A stretch of 64,000 bases of DNA from Pseudomonas sp. GM41(2012) (GTDB lineage Bacteria > Pseudomonadota > Gammaproteobacteria > Pseudomonadales > Pseudomonadaceae), in assembly GCF_000282315.2 (NCBI RefSeq), contig NZ_AKJN02000011.1, positions 1-64,000 of the forward strand, read 5' to 3'. Shown one piece after another: positions 43,120 through 51,028 of the stretch (position 1 is its first letter; every line of letters begins with the position of its first letter). A program made the translations under genes and the position numbers. Below the pieces are notes generated by a model, which saw only the letters and a list, made by a program, of their open reading frames with translations, was not told the origin of the DNA and searched no databases.

Positions 43120-43223
43120 GTAGGAGCTGCCGCAGGCTGCGATCTTTTGATCTTGATTTTCGGTGTCATTGATGGCGCTAAAGATCAAAAGATCGCAGCC
43201 TCGTTTCACTCGACAGCTCCTAC
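43120..43223. repeat. Element B, copy 2
   Basis: GTAGGAGCTGCCGCAGGCTG at the left and CGACAGCTCCTAC at the right, with inner GATCTTTTGATC / GATCAAAAGATC arms. Its right arm has the variant GCCTCGTTTCACTCGACAGC also seen in copy 3 at 61920-62017. It lies inside the galactarate operon. Confidence 0.9.
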
Positions 43224-43278
43224 AGGGAACACAACAGTTTCACCCGCGCATAAAAATAATCAGTGGGAGTACATCTAC

Positions 43279-44646
43279 ATGCAAGCGACCAAGCCGACCC
43301 ACGTCCGCTATTTGATTTTGCTCATGCTTTTTCTGGTGACCACGATCAACTACGCCGACCGGGCTACCATCGCCATCGCGGGCTCCAGCCTGCAAAAAGA
43401 CCTCGGCATCGACGCGGTCACTCTCGGTTATATCTTCTCCGCATTCGGTTGGGCCTACGTGGCCGGGCAAATTCCCGGTGGCTGGTTGCTGGACCGTTTC
43501 GGCTCGAAAAAAATCTACGCGCTCAGCATCTTCACTTGGTCGCTGTTCACCGTGCTGCAGGGCTATGTCGGTGAGTTCGGCATGTCCACGGCGGTGGTTG
43601 CGCTGTTCATGCTGCGTTTCCTGGTGGGCCTGGCCGAAGCGCCATCCTTCCCCGGTAACGCACGCATCGTTGCGGCCTGGTTTCCGACCGCTGAACGCGG
43701 TACGGCGTCTGCGATTTTCAACTCGGCGCAATACTTCGCCACGGTACTGTTTGCGCCGCTGATGGGCTGGATCGTTTACAGCTTCGGCTGGCAGCACGTG
43801 TTTATCGTCATGGGCGTGATCGGCATCATCTTCTCGGGGATCTGGCTGAAGGTTATCCACAGCCCGCGTCAGCATCCGATGATCAACGACGCCGAGTTCA
43901 AACACATCGCCGACAACGGCGGCATGGTCGACATGGACCAGGACAAAGGCAAAGGCAAAAAAGGCGACGGTCCGAAGTGGGACTACATCCGTCAGTTGCT
44001 GACCAACCGCATGATGCTCGGCGTGTACCTGGGCCAGTACTGCATCAACGGCATCACCTACTTCTTCCTGACCTGGTTCCCGGTGTACCTGGTGCAGGAA
44101 CGCGGCATGACCATCCTCAAGGCCGGTTTCATCGCCTCGTTGCCGGCGATCTGCGGCTTCATCGGTGGTGTACTCGGCGGGGTGATTTCCGACTACCTGC
44201 TGCGCAAAGGCCATTCCCTGACCTTCGCCCGCAAGGCACCAATCATTGCTGGCTTGCTGGTCTCCAGCAGCATCGTGGCCTGTAACTACGTTGATGTTGA
44301 ATGGATGGTTGTCGGCTTCATGGCCCTGGCGTTCTTCGGCAAAGGCGTGGGCGCGCTGGGTTGGGCCGTGGTCTCTGACACCTCGCCAAAACAGATCGCC
44401 GGTCTCAGCGGTGGCTTGTTCAACACTTTCGGTAACATCGCCTCGATCACCACCCCGATCGTCATCGGCTACATCATCAGCTCCACCGGTTCGTTCAAAT
44501 GGGCGCTGGTGTTTGTCGGTTGCAACGCCCTGGTCGCGGTGTTCAGCTACCTGGTAATCGTCGGTCCGATCAAACGTGTGGTACTCAAGGAGCCGCCCGT
44601 CAGCGGTCCTGAAACCAATAACAAATTATCTGAAGCGCATTCCTGA
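43279..44646 (+). CDS. gudP: MFS transporter for galactarate/glucarate, GudP family
   Basis: A 455-residue carrier of the anion:cation symporter family with 12 predicted membrane helices. Family landmarks: TTINYADRATIAIAGSSLQK in helix 1 and its loop, GWLLDRFGSKKIYALSIFTW (the MFS signature), and FFLTWFPVYLVQERGMTILK after the central loop. It should import galactarate or glucarate with protons. The ATG at 43279 has GGGAG upstream; the in-frame extension runs back into element B. Same operon as kdgD, the dehydrogenase and garD. Confidence 0.92.
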   Translation: MQATKPTHVRYLILLMLFLVTTINYADRATIAIAGSSLQKDLGIDAVTLGYIFSAFGWAYVAGQIPGGWLLDRFGSKKIYALSIFTWSLFTVLQGYVGEFGMSTAVVALFMLRFLVGLAEAPSFPGNARIVAAWFPTAERGTASAIFNSAQYFATVLFAPLMGWIVYSFGWQHVFIVMGVIGIIFSGIWLKVIHSPRQHPMINDAEFKHIADNGGMVDMDQDKGKGKKGDGPKWDYIRQLLTNRMMLGVYLGQYCINGITYFFLTWFPVYLVQERGMTILKAGFIASLPAICGFIGGVLGGVISDYLLRKGHSLTFARKAPIIAGLLVSSSIVACNYVDVEWMVVGFMALAFFGKGVGALGWAVVSDTSPKQIAGLSGGLFNTFGNIASITTPIVIGYIISSTGSFKWALVFVGCNALVAVFSYLVIVGPIKRVVLKEPPVSGPETNNKLSEAHS

Positions 44647-44657
44647 GGAGCGGCGTC

Positions 44658-46211
44658 ATGCAGTTGATTGAACATTCCGACTCGCCGCGCTACATCCGCC
44701 TGCACGAGCGGGACAACGTAGTGATCGTGGTCAATGACCAAGGCGTACCGGCCGGTACCGAATTTCCGGACGGGTTGGTCACCGTGGACTTCGTGCCACA
44801 GAGCCACAAAGTCACGCTGGAAGACATTCCCGAAGGTGGCCAGGTGATTCGTTACGGGCAGACCATCGGCTACGCGTTGCAGCCGATTCCGCGCGGCAGC
44901 TGGGTCAAGGAAGATCAACTGCGCATGCCCACCGCGCCACCGCTGGACAGCTTGCCGCTGTCCACCGAAGTGCCGGCGGCGCAGGCACCGCTGGAAGGCT
45001 TCACGTTCGAGGGTTATCGCAACGCCGACGGCACCGTCGGCACGCGCAACATTCTCGGGATCACCACGACGGTTCAGTGCGTCACTGGCGTGCTGGATCA
45101 TGCGGTCAAGCGCATCAAGGACGAGTTGCTGCCGCTCTATCCGCACGTCGATGACGTGGTGGCGCTGACTCACAGTTACGGTTGTGGCGTGGCGATCACC
45201 GCCACCGACGCGTACATCCCGATCCGCACCGTGCGCAATCTGGCGCGCAACCCGAACCTGGGTGGCGAAGCCTTGGTCATCAGCCTGGGCTGCGAGAAAT
45301 TGCAGGCCGGGCAGGTGATGCACGAGAACGACAGCTCGGTGGATTTGAGCGATCCGTGGTTGTACCGCTTGCAGGATTCCAGTCACGGTTTCACCGAGAT
45401 GATCGAGCAGATCATGGCGCTGGCCGAGACCCGTTTGAAGAAGCTCGATCAACGTCGCCGGGAAACCGTGCCGGCGTCCGAGCTGATTCTGGGCATGCAA
45501 TGCGGCGGCAGCGATGCGTTTTCCGGGATCACCGCCAACCCGGCGCTGGGTTATGCCTCGGACCTGTTATTGCGGGCCGGTGCGACGGTGATGTTTTCCG
45601 AAGTCACCGAAGTGCGCGATGCGATTTACCTGCTGACTTCACGGGCGGAAACCGAGGAAGTCGCTCAGGAACTGGTGCGCGAGATGGACTGGTACGACCG
45701 TTACCTGGCCAAGGGCGAAGCGGATCGCAGCGCCAACACCACGCCGGGCAACAAGAAGGGCGGGTTGTCGAACATTGTCGAGAAGTCCCTGGGCTCGATC
45801 GTCAAATCCGGCAGCAGCGCGATCAACGGGGTGCTGGGGCCTGGCGAGCGCTTCAAGCGTAAAGGCCTGATTTTCTGTGCGACCCCGGCCAGTGACTTTG
45901 TCTGCGGGACGTTGCAATTGGCGGCGGGGATGAACCTGCACGTGTTCACCACCGGGCGTGGCACGCCATATGGTTTGGCGATGGCGCCGGTGGTGAAGGT
46001 GTCGACCCGGACCGAGCTGGCGCAGCGTTGGCCAGACCTGATCGACATCGATGCCGGGCGGATTGCAACCGGGCGGGCCTCGATTGAGGACCTTGGCTGG
46101 GAGTTGTTCCACTACTACCTGGATGTGGCCAGCGGCAAGAAGCAAACCTGGGCTGAGAAGCACAAGCTGCATAACGACATCACCTTGTTTAACCCTGCAC
46201 CCATCACCTGA
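44658..46211 (+). CDS. garD: Galactarate dehydratase
   Basis: A 517-residue enzyme of the UxaA/GarD family (E. coli GarD is 523) that makes 5-keto-4-deoxygalactarate, feeding KdgD. An N-terminal SAF domain (YIRLHERDNVVIVVNDQGVP) precedes the conserved GYRNADGTVGTRNILGITTT, LTHSYGCGVAI and GMQCGGSDAFSGITANPALG, with cysteines for metal binding, and TPASDFVCGTLQLAAGMN. TGAGGAG lies just before the ATG, 11 nt after the transporter stop. It is the last gene of the operon and the presence of garD without gudD here points to galactarate as the main substrate. Confidence 0.95.
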   Translation: MQLIEHSDSPRYIRLHERDNVVIVVNDQGVPAGTEFPDGLVTVDFVPQSHKVTLEDIPEGGQVIRYGQTIGYALQPIPRGSWVKEDQLRMPTAPPLDSLPLSTEVPAAQAPLEGFTFEGYRNADGTVGTRNILGITTTVQCVTGVLDHAVKRIKDELLPLYPHVDDVVALTHSYGCGVAITATDAYIPIRTVRNLARNPNLGGEALVISLGCEKLQAGQVMHENDSSVDLSDPWLYRLQDSSHGFTEMIEQIMALAETRLKKLDQRRRETVPASELILGMQCGGSDAFSGITANPALGYASDLLLRAGATVMFSEVTEVRDAIYLLTSRAETEEVAQELVREMDWYDRYLAKGEADRSANTTPGNKKGGLSNIVEKSLGSIVKSGSSAINGVLGPGERFKRKGLIFCATPASDFVCGTLQLAAGMNLHVFTTGRGTPYGLAMAPVVKVSTRTELAQRWPDLIDIDAGRIATGRASIEDLGWELFHYYLDVASGKKQTWAEKHKLHNDITLFNPAPIT

Positions 46212-46226
46212 GACCGAGTCGCCTGC

Positions 46227-46314
46227 ATCGCGGGCAAGCCTTGCTCCTACGGTTTTATGTCGTTCACGCCATTGCGTACGACGCAGACCTGTAGGAGCAA
46301 GGCTTGCCCGCGAT
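46227..46314. repeat. REPIN after garD
   Basis: ATCGCGGGCAAGCCTTGCTC at the left, inverse GAGCAAGGCTTGCCCGCGAT at the right; same sub-type as 32894-32982. Confidence 0.9.
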
Positions 46315-46392
46315 AGCGTTCTCCCAGACGCCAACGTCCCCAGTGGCTTATCATTAGCCCCCTAACGACGCTCACCCAAGGTTATCCCCGGC

Positions 46393-47334
46393 ATGCTGGC
46401 TATCTTCCTCGAAACCCTGAACATCACCGCGCCGGTGTTTGCCATGCTGTTTCTGGGGGTGCTGCTCAAGCGCATCGACTGGATCAACGACAACTTCATC
46501 CACACTGCGTCGGCCCTGGTGTTTAACGTCACCATGCCGGCGTTGCTGTTTCTGGGCATCCTCCATGCCGACCTGCACGCCGCGTTGCAACCGGCGCTGC
46601 TGATCTACTTCTCGCTCGCCACTCTGGTGTGTTTTGCCATCGCCTGGGGCTGGGCGATCTGGAAGTGTCCGCGGGAGGACCGGGGGATTTACACCCAAGG
46701 CGCCTTTCGCGGCAACAACGGGGTGATCGGCCTCGCACTGGCGGCGAACATGTACGGCGACTACGGGATTTCCCTCGGGGCGATTCTCGCGGCGTTGGTG
46801 ATCCTGTTTTACAACACGCTCTCGACCATTGTGCTGGCGGTGTACAGCCCGGTGATCAAGTCCGACCCTTGGAGCATCTGCAAAAGCGTGATGGTCAATC
46901 CGCTGATCATCAGCGTGTTTGCCGCGGCGCCGTTTGCCTACTTCAAGATCAGCTTGCCGGGATGGCTGGAGACGTCCGGCCAATACCTGGCGCAAACCAC
47001 CCTGCCGTTGGCGCTGATCTGTATCGGCGGCACGCTGTCGCTGGCAGCACTGCGCAAAAGCGGCAACATGGCGCTCAGCTCAAGCCTGGTGAAGATGATT
47101 GGCCTGCCGGTTCTGGCGACGCTGGGGGCGTGGCTTTGGGGCTTTCGTGGTGCGGAGTTGGGGATTCTGTTTCTGTATTTCGGCAGCCCGACCGCCGCGG
47201 CCAGTTTTGTCATGGCCCGTCAGGCCAATGGCAATCATGAACTGGCGGCAGCGATCATCGTGATCACCACGTTGATGGCGGCGGTCACCACCAACATCGG
47301 GATCTTCTTGTTGCAGTGGGGCGGGTGGATTTAG
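46393..47334 (+). CDS. AEC-family (auxin efflux carrier-like) transporter
   Basis: A 313-residue membrane protein with about ten hydrophobic segments and the AEC signature elements ITAPVFAMLFLGVLLKRIDW at the N terminus, FRGNNGVIGLALAANMYGD in the crossing region and SPTAAASFVMARQANGNHEL near the end. The family moves small organic anions such as malonate or malate. No neighbour fixes the substrate, and REPINs on both sides make it a separate unit from garD. Start ATG at 46393 follows a weak AGGTTATCC. Confidence 0.88.
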   Translation: MLAIFLETLNITAPVFAMLFLGVLLKRIDWINDNFIHTASALVFNVTMPALLFLGILHADLHAALQPALLIYFSLATLVCFAIAWGWAIWKCPREDRGIYTQGAFRGNNGVIGLALAANMYGDYGISLGAILAALVILFYNTLSTIVLAVYSPVIKSDPWSICKSVMVNPLIISVFAAAPFAYFKISLPGWLETSGQYLAQTTLPLALICIGGTLSLAALRKSGNMALSSSLVKMIGLPVLATLGAWLWGFRGAELGILFLYFGSPTAAASFVMARQANGNHELAAAIIVITTLMAAVTTNIGIFLLQWGGWI

Positions 47335-47365
47335 CTGGAGGTTTTGCGCTGTTCTTCAGGGCCTC

Positions 47366-47431
47366 ATCGCGAGCAGGCTCACTCCCACAGGGGGAATGCA
47401 TTCCAAATGTGGGAGCGAGCCTGCTCGCGAT
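47366..47431. repeat. Short REPIN
   Basis: ATCGCGAGCAGGCTCACTCC at the left and GGGAGCGAGCCTGCTCGCGA at the right around a spacer of about 20 nt, between two convergent genes. Confidence 0.9.
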
Positions 47432-47464
47432 AGCAATCTTTCTAACACCACAAACGCCCGCCGG

Positions 47465-47845
47465 TTACTCCGGCTTCTGATAGGTGTCGATCACTTCCTG
47501 CGCCGCCCGAAACGCATCAATCGCCGCCGGCACACCGGCATACACCGCGCAATGCAGCAGCGCTTCACGAATCTCTTCCACGGTGCAGCCATTGTTCAAT
47601 GCACCACGCACGTGGCCTTTCAATTCCTGCGGGCACTTCAACGCGGTCAGCGCGGCGAGGGTGATCAGGCTGCGGGTTTTCAATGGCAAACCTTCGCGGT
47701 TCCAGACGCCGCCCCAGGCGTGCTCGTTGACGAAATCCTGCAGCGGTTGAGTGAACTCGGTGGCATTGCCCAGCGCGCGGTCGACGAAGGCGTCGCCCAT
47801 TACTTGGCGGCGGACTTCAACCCCAGGCTTTTTATCATCGGTCAT
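47465..47845 (-). CDS. Carboxymuconolactone decarboxylase-family protein (PcaC-like)
   Basis: A 126-residue protein of the CMD/AhpD fold, typical PcaC length. It has RREVMGDAFVD-like N-terminal residues, AWGGVWNREGLPLKTRSLIT and the helix KCPQELKGHVRGALNNGCTV followed by EIREALLHCAVYAGVPAAID. In PcaC the family converts 4-carboxymuconolactone to the enol-lactone. No other pca gene is nearby, so its real substrate is open; other members are peroxidase-like, but the AhpD CxxC motif is absent. Its ATG overlaps the stop of the antiporter gene (ATGA). Confidence 0.82.
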   Translation of the reverse strand: MTDDKKPGVEVRRQVMGDAFVDRALGNATEFTQPLQDFVNEHAWGGVWNREGLPLKTRSLITLAALTALKCPQELKGHVRGALNNGCTVEEIREALLHCAVYAGVPAAIDAFRAAQEVIDTYQKPE

Positions 47846-48903
47846 GGCAATTCCTTGTTGTGGTGTTGGCGACGCCAGGCGCGCAGCGACGTGAACAGCA
47901 AAAACGCCATCAGCGCCGGCAGGACAAAAAACAGCATCAGGTGTTCAAGCTTGCCAGCCAGCGGCATGCCGGTGGTGAACGACACCACGTGCAGACCGTA
48001 AGCCAGATACAAACCCAAAAACAGCAGACCTTCGGCGCGGGTCACCCGGTAACCGGAATAGAACACCGGCAGGCACAACACCGCGACGCCGAGCATCACC
48101 GGCAAGTCGAAATCCAGGGCGTTGGGCGACACCGACAGCGGCGACGGCGCGACCAACGCGGTGAAGCCCAGTACGCCCAAGAGGTTGAACAGGTTGCTGC
48201 CGATCACGTTGCCCACGGCGATGTCGCGCTGACCGCGCAACGCGGCGATCAACGAGGTCGCCAGTTCAGGCAGGGACGTGCCGACGGCGACGATGGTCAA
48301 GCCGATGATCCGCTCCGACAACCCCAGATCAGTCGCGACCGAAACCGCCGCGCCTAACAGCAAGTGCCCGGCGTAGACCAGCATCGCCAAACCCACGACG
48401 ATCATCAGCAGACTGCTGATCCATGGCGCTTGCGGGGCTTCGTGGGTCGTCGATTGCGGGCGGGTCGAGTGCCGCGACTGGCGCAGCAGCAGGCCCAGAT
48501 ACAGTGCCATCGCCGCCAGCAGCATCACGCCATCGGCACGGGTCAGTTCTTCGTTCCAAGCCAAGACGAACACCAAAAGACTGGCGCCGATCATCAGCGG
48601 GATATCCAGGCGCACCAGTTGCCGTGAAACCCGCAGCGGGATGATCAGCGCCGAAAGCCCGAGGGTGACGAGGATGTTGAAGATGCTACTGCCGATCACG
48701 CTGCCGACGGCGATGTCGGCGTTCTGCGTCAGGGTCGCTTGCAGGCTGACCGCCATCTGCGGTGCGCTGCTGCCGAGGGCGACGATGGTCAGGCCGATAA
48801 TCAGCGGTCGTACATGTAAGCGTGCGGCGAGGCGCACGGCGGCGCGCACCATCAGCTCGGCGCCGGCGATCAGCAACAGCAGGCCGCTGAGCAATTCAAT
48901 CAC
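47842..48903 (-). CDS. Calcium/sodium:proton-type antiporter, CaCA family (YrbG-like)
   Basis: A 353-residue inner-membrane exchanger with two inverted halves. Each half carries an alpha repeat: GLTIVALGSSAPQMAVSLQA with DIAVGSVIGSSIFNILVTLG, and GLTIVAVGTSLPELATSLIA with DIAVGNVIGSNLFNLLGVLG. The first repeat has Gln (APQM) where the family usually has Glu (APEL), while the second keeps Glu, so ion binding may be altered. It is coupled to the CMD-like gene. Ion choice (Ca2+, Na+, K+) cannot be read from sequence. Confidence 0.88.
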   Translation of the reverse strand: MIELLSGLLLLIAGAELMVRAAVRLAARLHVRPLIIGLTIVALGSSAPQMAVSLQATLTQNADIAVGSVIGSSIFNILVTLGLSALIIPLRVSRQLVRLDIPLMIGASLLVFVLAWNEELTRADGVMLLAAMALYLGLLLRQSRHSTRPQSTTHEAPQAPWISSLLMIVVGLAMLVYAGHLLLGAAVSVATDLGLSERIIGLTIVAVGTSLPELATSLIAALRGQRDIAVGNVIGSNLFNLLGVLGFTALVAPSPLSVSPNALDFDLPVMLGVAVLCLPVFYSGYRVTRAEGLLFLGLYLAYGLHVVSFTTGMPLAGKLEHLMLFFVLPALMAFLLFTSLRAWRRQHHNKELP

Positions 48904-48953
48904 GCTGATCAGGGGTAAATCGGCAAGTCCGAAAATGGTCGGCGCTCCATCGG

Positions 48954-49328
48954 TCAGTCGTCGAGGGCTTGCACACGAACCCGTGCAGTGCCGCTTCTGA
49001 GCATACCCAGTTGTTCGGCGGCCTCGTGTGAAACATCGATCAGACGCCCACGGGTATGTGGCCCACGATCGTTGATGCGAACCACACAGGACTTGTCGTT
49101 GTTCAGATTGGTGACCTTCACCCGCGTGCCAAAGGGCAACTGGCGATGGGCGGCGGTCAGGGAATTCTTGTTGAAACGCTCGCCACTGGCGGTGCGTTTA
49201 CCTTGGTGTTTGGCGCCGTAATACGAGGCAATGCCGGTTTTGTCATAGCCGTGCGGATCGATGACATCGTTGCTGGCGCAACCGGCCAGCAGGGAGAGCA
49301 GGGCGCAGGCACTGAGCAGACGCTTCAT
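48954..49328 (-). CDS. Small RlpA-like double-psi beta-barrel lipoprotein
   Basis: A 124-residue lipoprotein: lipobox LLAGCAS with Cys17 or so, then the RlpA double-psi barrel (GIASYYGAKHQGKRTASGER; LPFGTRVKVTNLNNDKSCVV; RINDRGPHTRGRLIDVSHEA). The conserved His and Asp (INDRGP, the catalytic-type Asp) suggest peptidoglycan lytic transglycosylase-like activity on naked glycan. It lacks the SPOR domain of full-length RlpA, so it should not be targeted to septa in the same way. It lies between the antiporter and gatB as in other pseudomonads. Confidence 0.85.
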   Translation of the reverse strand: MKRLLSACALLSLLAGCASNDVIDPHGYDKTGIASYYGAKHQGKRTASGERFNKNSLTAAHRQLPFGTRVKVTNLNNDKSCVVRINDRGPHTRGRLIDVSHEAAEQLGMLRSGTARVRVQALDD

Positions 49329-49350
49329 TTAGAAAGCTCCCAAAAACAAA

Positions 49351-49534
49351 TGTGGGAGCGAGCTTGTTGTTGGCGGGCGGGCTTGTTGTGGCGAGGGGGC
49401 TTGCCCCCGTTGGACTGCGCAGCAGTCCCAAAACCTGAAAACGCGGTGTTCAGAAATTGGGGCCGCTTCGCGACCCAACGGGGGCAAGCCCCCTCGCCAC
49501 AAAAGCCCTCTAGCCACAAAAGCTCGCTCCCACA
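49351..49534. repeat. Nested REPINs
   Basis: The outer pair is TGTGGGAGCGAGCTTGTTGT... and its inverse ...AAAGCTCGCTCCCACA. Inside it at 49388-49500 lies a second complete pair of another REP type, GTGGCGAGGGGGCTTGCCCC and its inverse GGGGCAAGCCCCCTCGCCAC. The inner unit appears to have inserted into the outer. Confidence 0.85.
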
Positions 49535-49572
49535 AGGGGTAGAGCCAGGCTTAAGATCTGGCTCCATTGCGA

Positions 49573-51018
49573 TCAGCCTTCGAGCTTGCTTTTCAGCAGT
49601 TCGTTAACCTGTTGCGGGTTGGCCTTGCCTTTGGAGGCTTTCATGGCCTGGCCGACGAAGAAGCCGAACATCTTGCCGCGTTTGGCTTCGTCTGCCGCGC
49701 GGTACTGTTCAACCTGTTCGGCGTTGGCCGCGAGCATTTCGTCCAACACTGCCGAGATCGCGCCCGTGTCGGTCACTTGCTTCAGGCCGCGCTTGTCGAT
49801 GATCTCGTCCGCGCTGCCTTCGCCGTTGGCCATGGCCTCAAACACCACTTTGGCGATTTTGCCGGAGATGGTGTTGTCGGTGATGCGCAGCAGCATGCCG
49901 CCCAGTTGTTCGGCCGAGACCGGCGACTGATCGATGTCCAGGCCCTGTTTGTTCAACAGGCTGCCCAATTCAACCATCACCCAGTTGGCTGCCAGCTTGG
50001 CGTCGCCGCCGATGCTCACGACTTTCTCGAAGTAATCGGCTTGCTCGCGGCTGGTGGCCAGGACGCTGGCGTCGTAGACCGACAGACCGAACTGCGCCTG
50101 GAAGCGCTCGCGTTTCTGCGGTGGCAATTCCGGCAGGGTGGCGCGTACGTCGTCGAGGAACGAGTTCTCGATGACCACCGGCAGCAAGTCCGGATCGGGG
50201 AAGTAACGGTAGTCGTTGGCTTCCTCTTTGCTGCGCATCGGACGGGTTTCGTCCTTGTTCGGATCGTACAGACGGGTCTGCTGGATCACCCGGCCGCCGT
50301 CTTCGATCAGCTCGATCTGACGTTGCACTTCGGTGTTGATTGCCTTCTCGATGAAACGGAACGAGTTGACGTTCTTGATCTCGCAACGCGTGCCGAATTC
50401 AACCTGGCCTTTCGGACGGATCGACACGTTGCAGTCGCAACGCAGCGAGCCTTCGGCCATGTTGCCGTCGCAGATGCCCAGGTAGCGGACCAACGCGTGG
50501 ATAGCCTTGACGTAAGCCACGGCTTCCTTGGCACTGCGCATGTCCGGCTCGGACACGATTTCCAGCAACGGCGTGCCGGCACGGTTCAGGTCGATGCCGG
50601 TGGCGCCGCTGAATTCTTCGTGCAGGCTTTTACCGGCGTCTTCTTCCAGGTGCGCGCGGGTGATGCCGACGCGTTTGACCGTGCCGTCTTCCAGCGCGAT
50701 GTCCAGGTGGCCTTTGCCAACGATCGGCAATTCCATCTGGCTGATCTGGTAGCCCTTGGGCAGGTCCGGGTAGAAATAGTTTTTACGGGCGAACACATTG
50801 TGCTGGCCGATCTCGGCATCAATCGCCAGACCGAACATTACCGCCATGCGCACCGCTTCCTGGTTCAGCACCGGCAATACGCCAGGCATGCCGAGGTCAA
50901 CCAGGCTGGCCTGGGTGTTCGGCTCGGAACCAAAGGTGGTGGAACTACCGGAAAAGATTTTCGACCGGGTAGTGAGCTGGGTATGAATCTCCAGCCCGAT
51001 CACGACTTCCCATTGCAT
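49573..51018 (-). CDS. gatB: Aspartyl/glutamyl-tRNA amidotransferase subunit B
   Basis: A 481-residue subunit that binds mischarged Glu-tRNA(Gln) or Asp-tRNA(Asn) and, with ammonia from GatA, amidates it. It starts MQWEVVIGLEIHTQLTTRSK, the hallmark GatB N terminus; KNYFYPDLPKGYQISQ and ISIRPKGQVEFGTRCEIKNV-type motifs follow; the YqeY-like tail ends LLKSKLEG. The ATG at 51018 has GAGGAGAAAC upstream; a 23-residue extension into gatA is spurious. Last gene of gatCAB. Confidence 0.97.
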   Translation of the reverse strand: MQWEVVIGLEIHTQLTTRSKIFSGSSTTFGSEPNTQASLVDLGMPGVLPVLNQEAVRMAVMFGLAIDAEIGQHNVFARKNYFYPDLPKGYQISQMELPIVGKGHLDIALEDGTVKRVGITRAHLEEDAGKSLHEEFSGATGIDLNRAGTPLLEIVSEPDMRSAKEAVAYVKAIHALVRYLGICDGNMAEGSLRCDCNVSIRPKGQVEFGTRCEIKNVNSFRFIEKAINTEVQRQIELIEDGGRVIQQTRLYDPNKDETRPMRSKEEANDYRYFPDPDLLPVVIENSFLDDVRATLPELPPQKRERFQAQFGLSVYDASVLATSREQADYFEKVVSIGGDAKLAANWVMVELGSLLNKQGLDIDQSPVSAEQLGGMLLRITDNTISGKIAKVVFEAMANGEGSADEIIDKRGLKQVTDTGAISAVLDEMLAANAEQVEQYRAADEAKRGKMFGFFVGQAMKASKGKANPQQVNELLKSKLEG

Positions 51019-51028
51019 GTGTTTCTCC

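Noticed and set aside
36763..49534. REP sequences as attachment sites of a mobile island
   Set aside because: They occur throughout core regions as well; no integrase or direct att-like repeats border the cassette at 37729-40544.
49338..49560. Cluster of repeats that could be mistaken for a CRISPR array
   Set aside because: The repeats are two inverted pairs of REP type with irregular spacing, and no cas gene is present.
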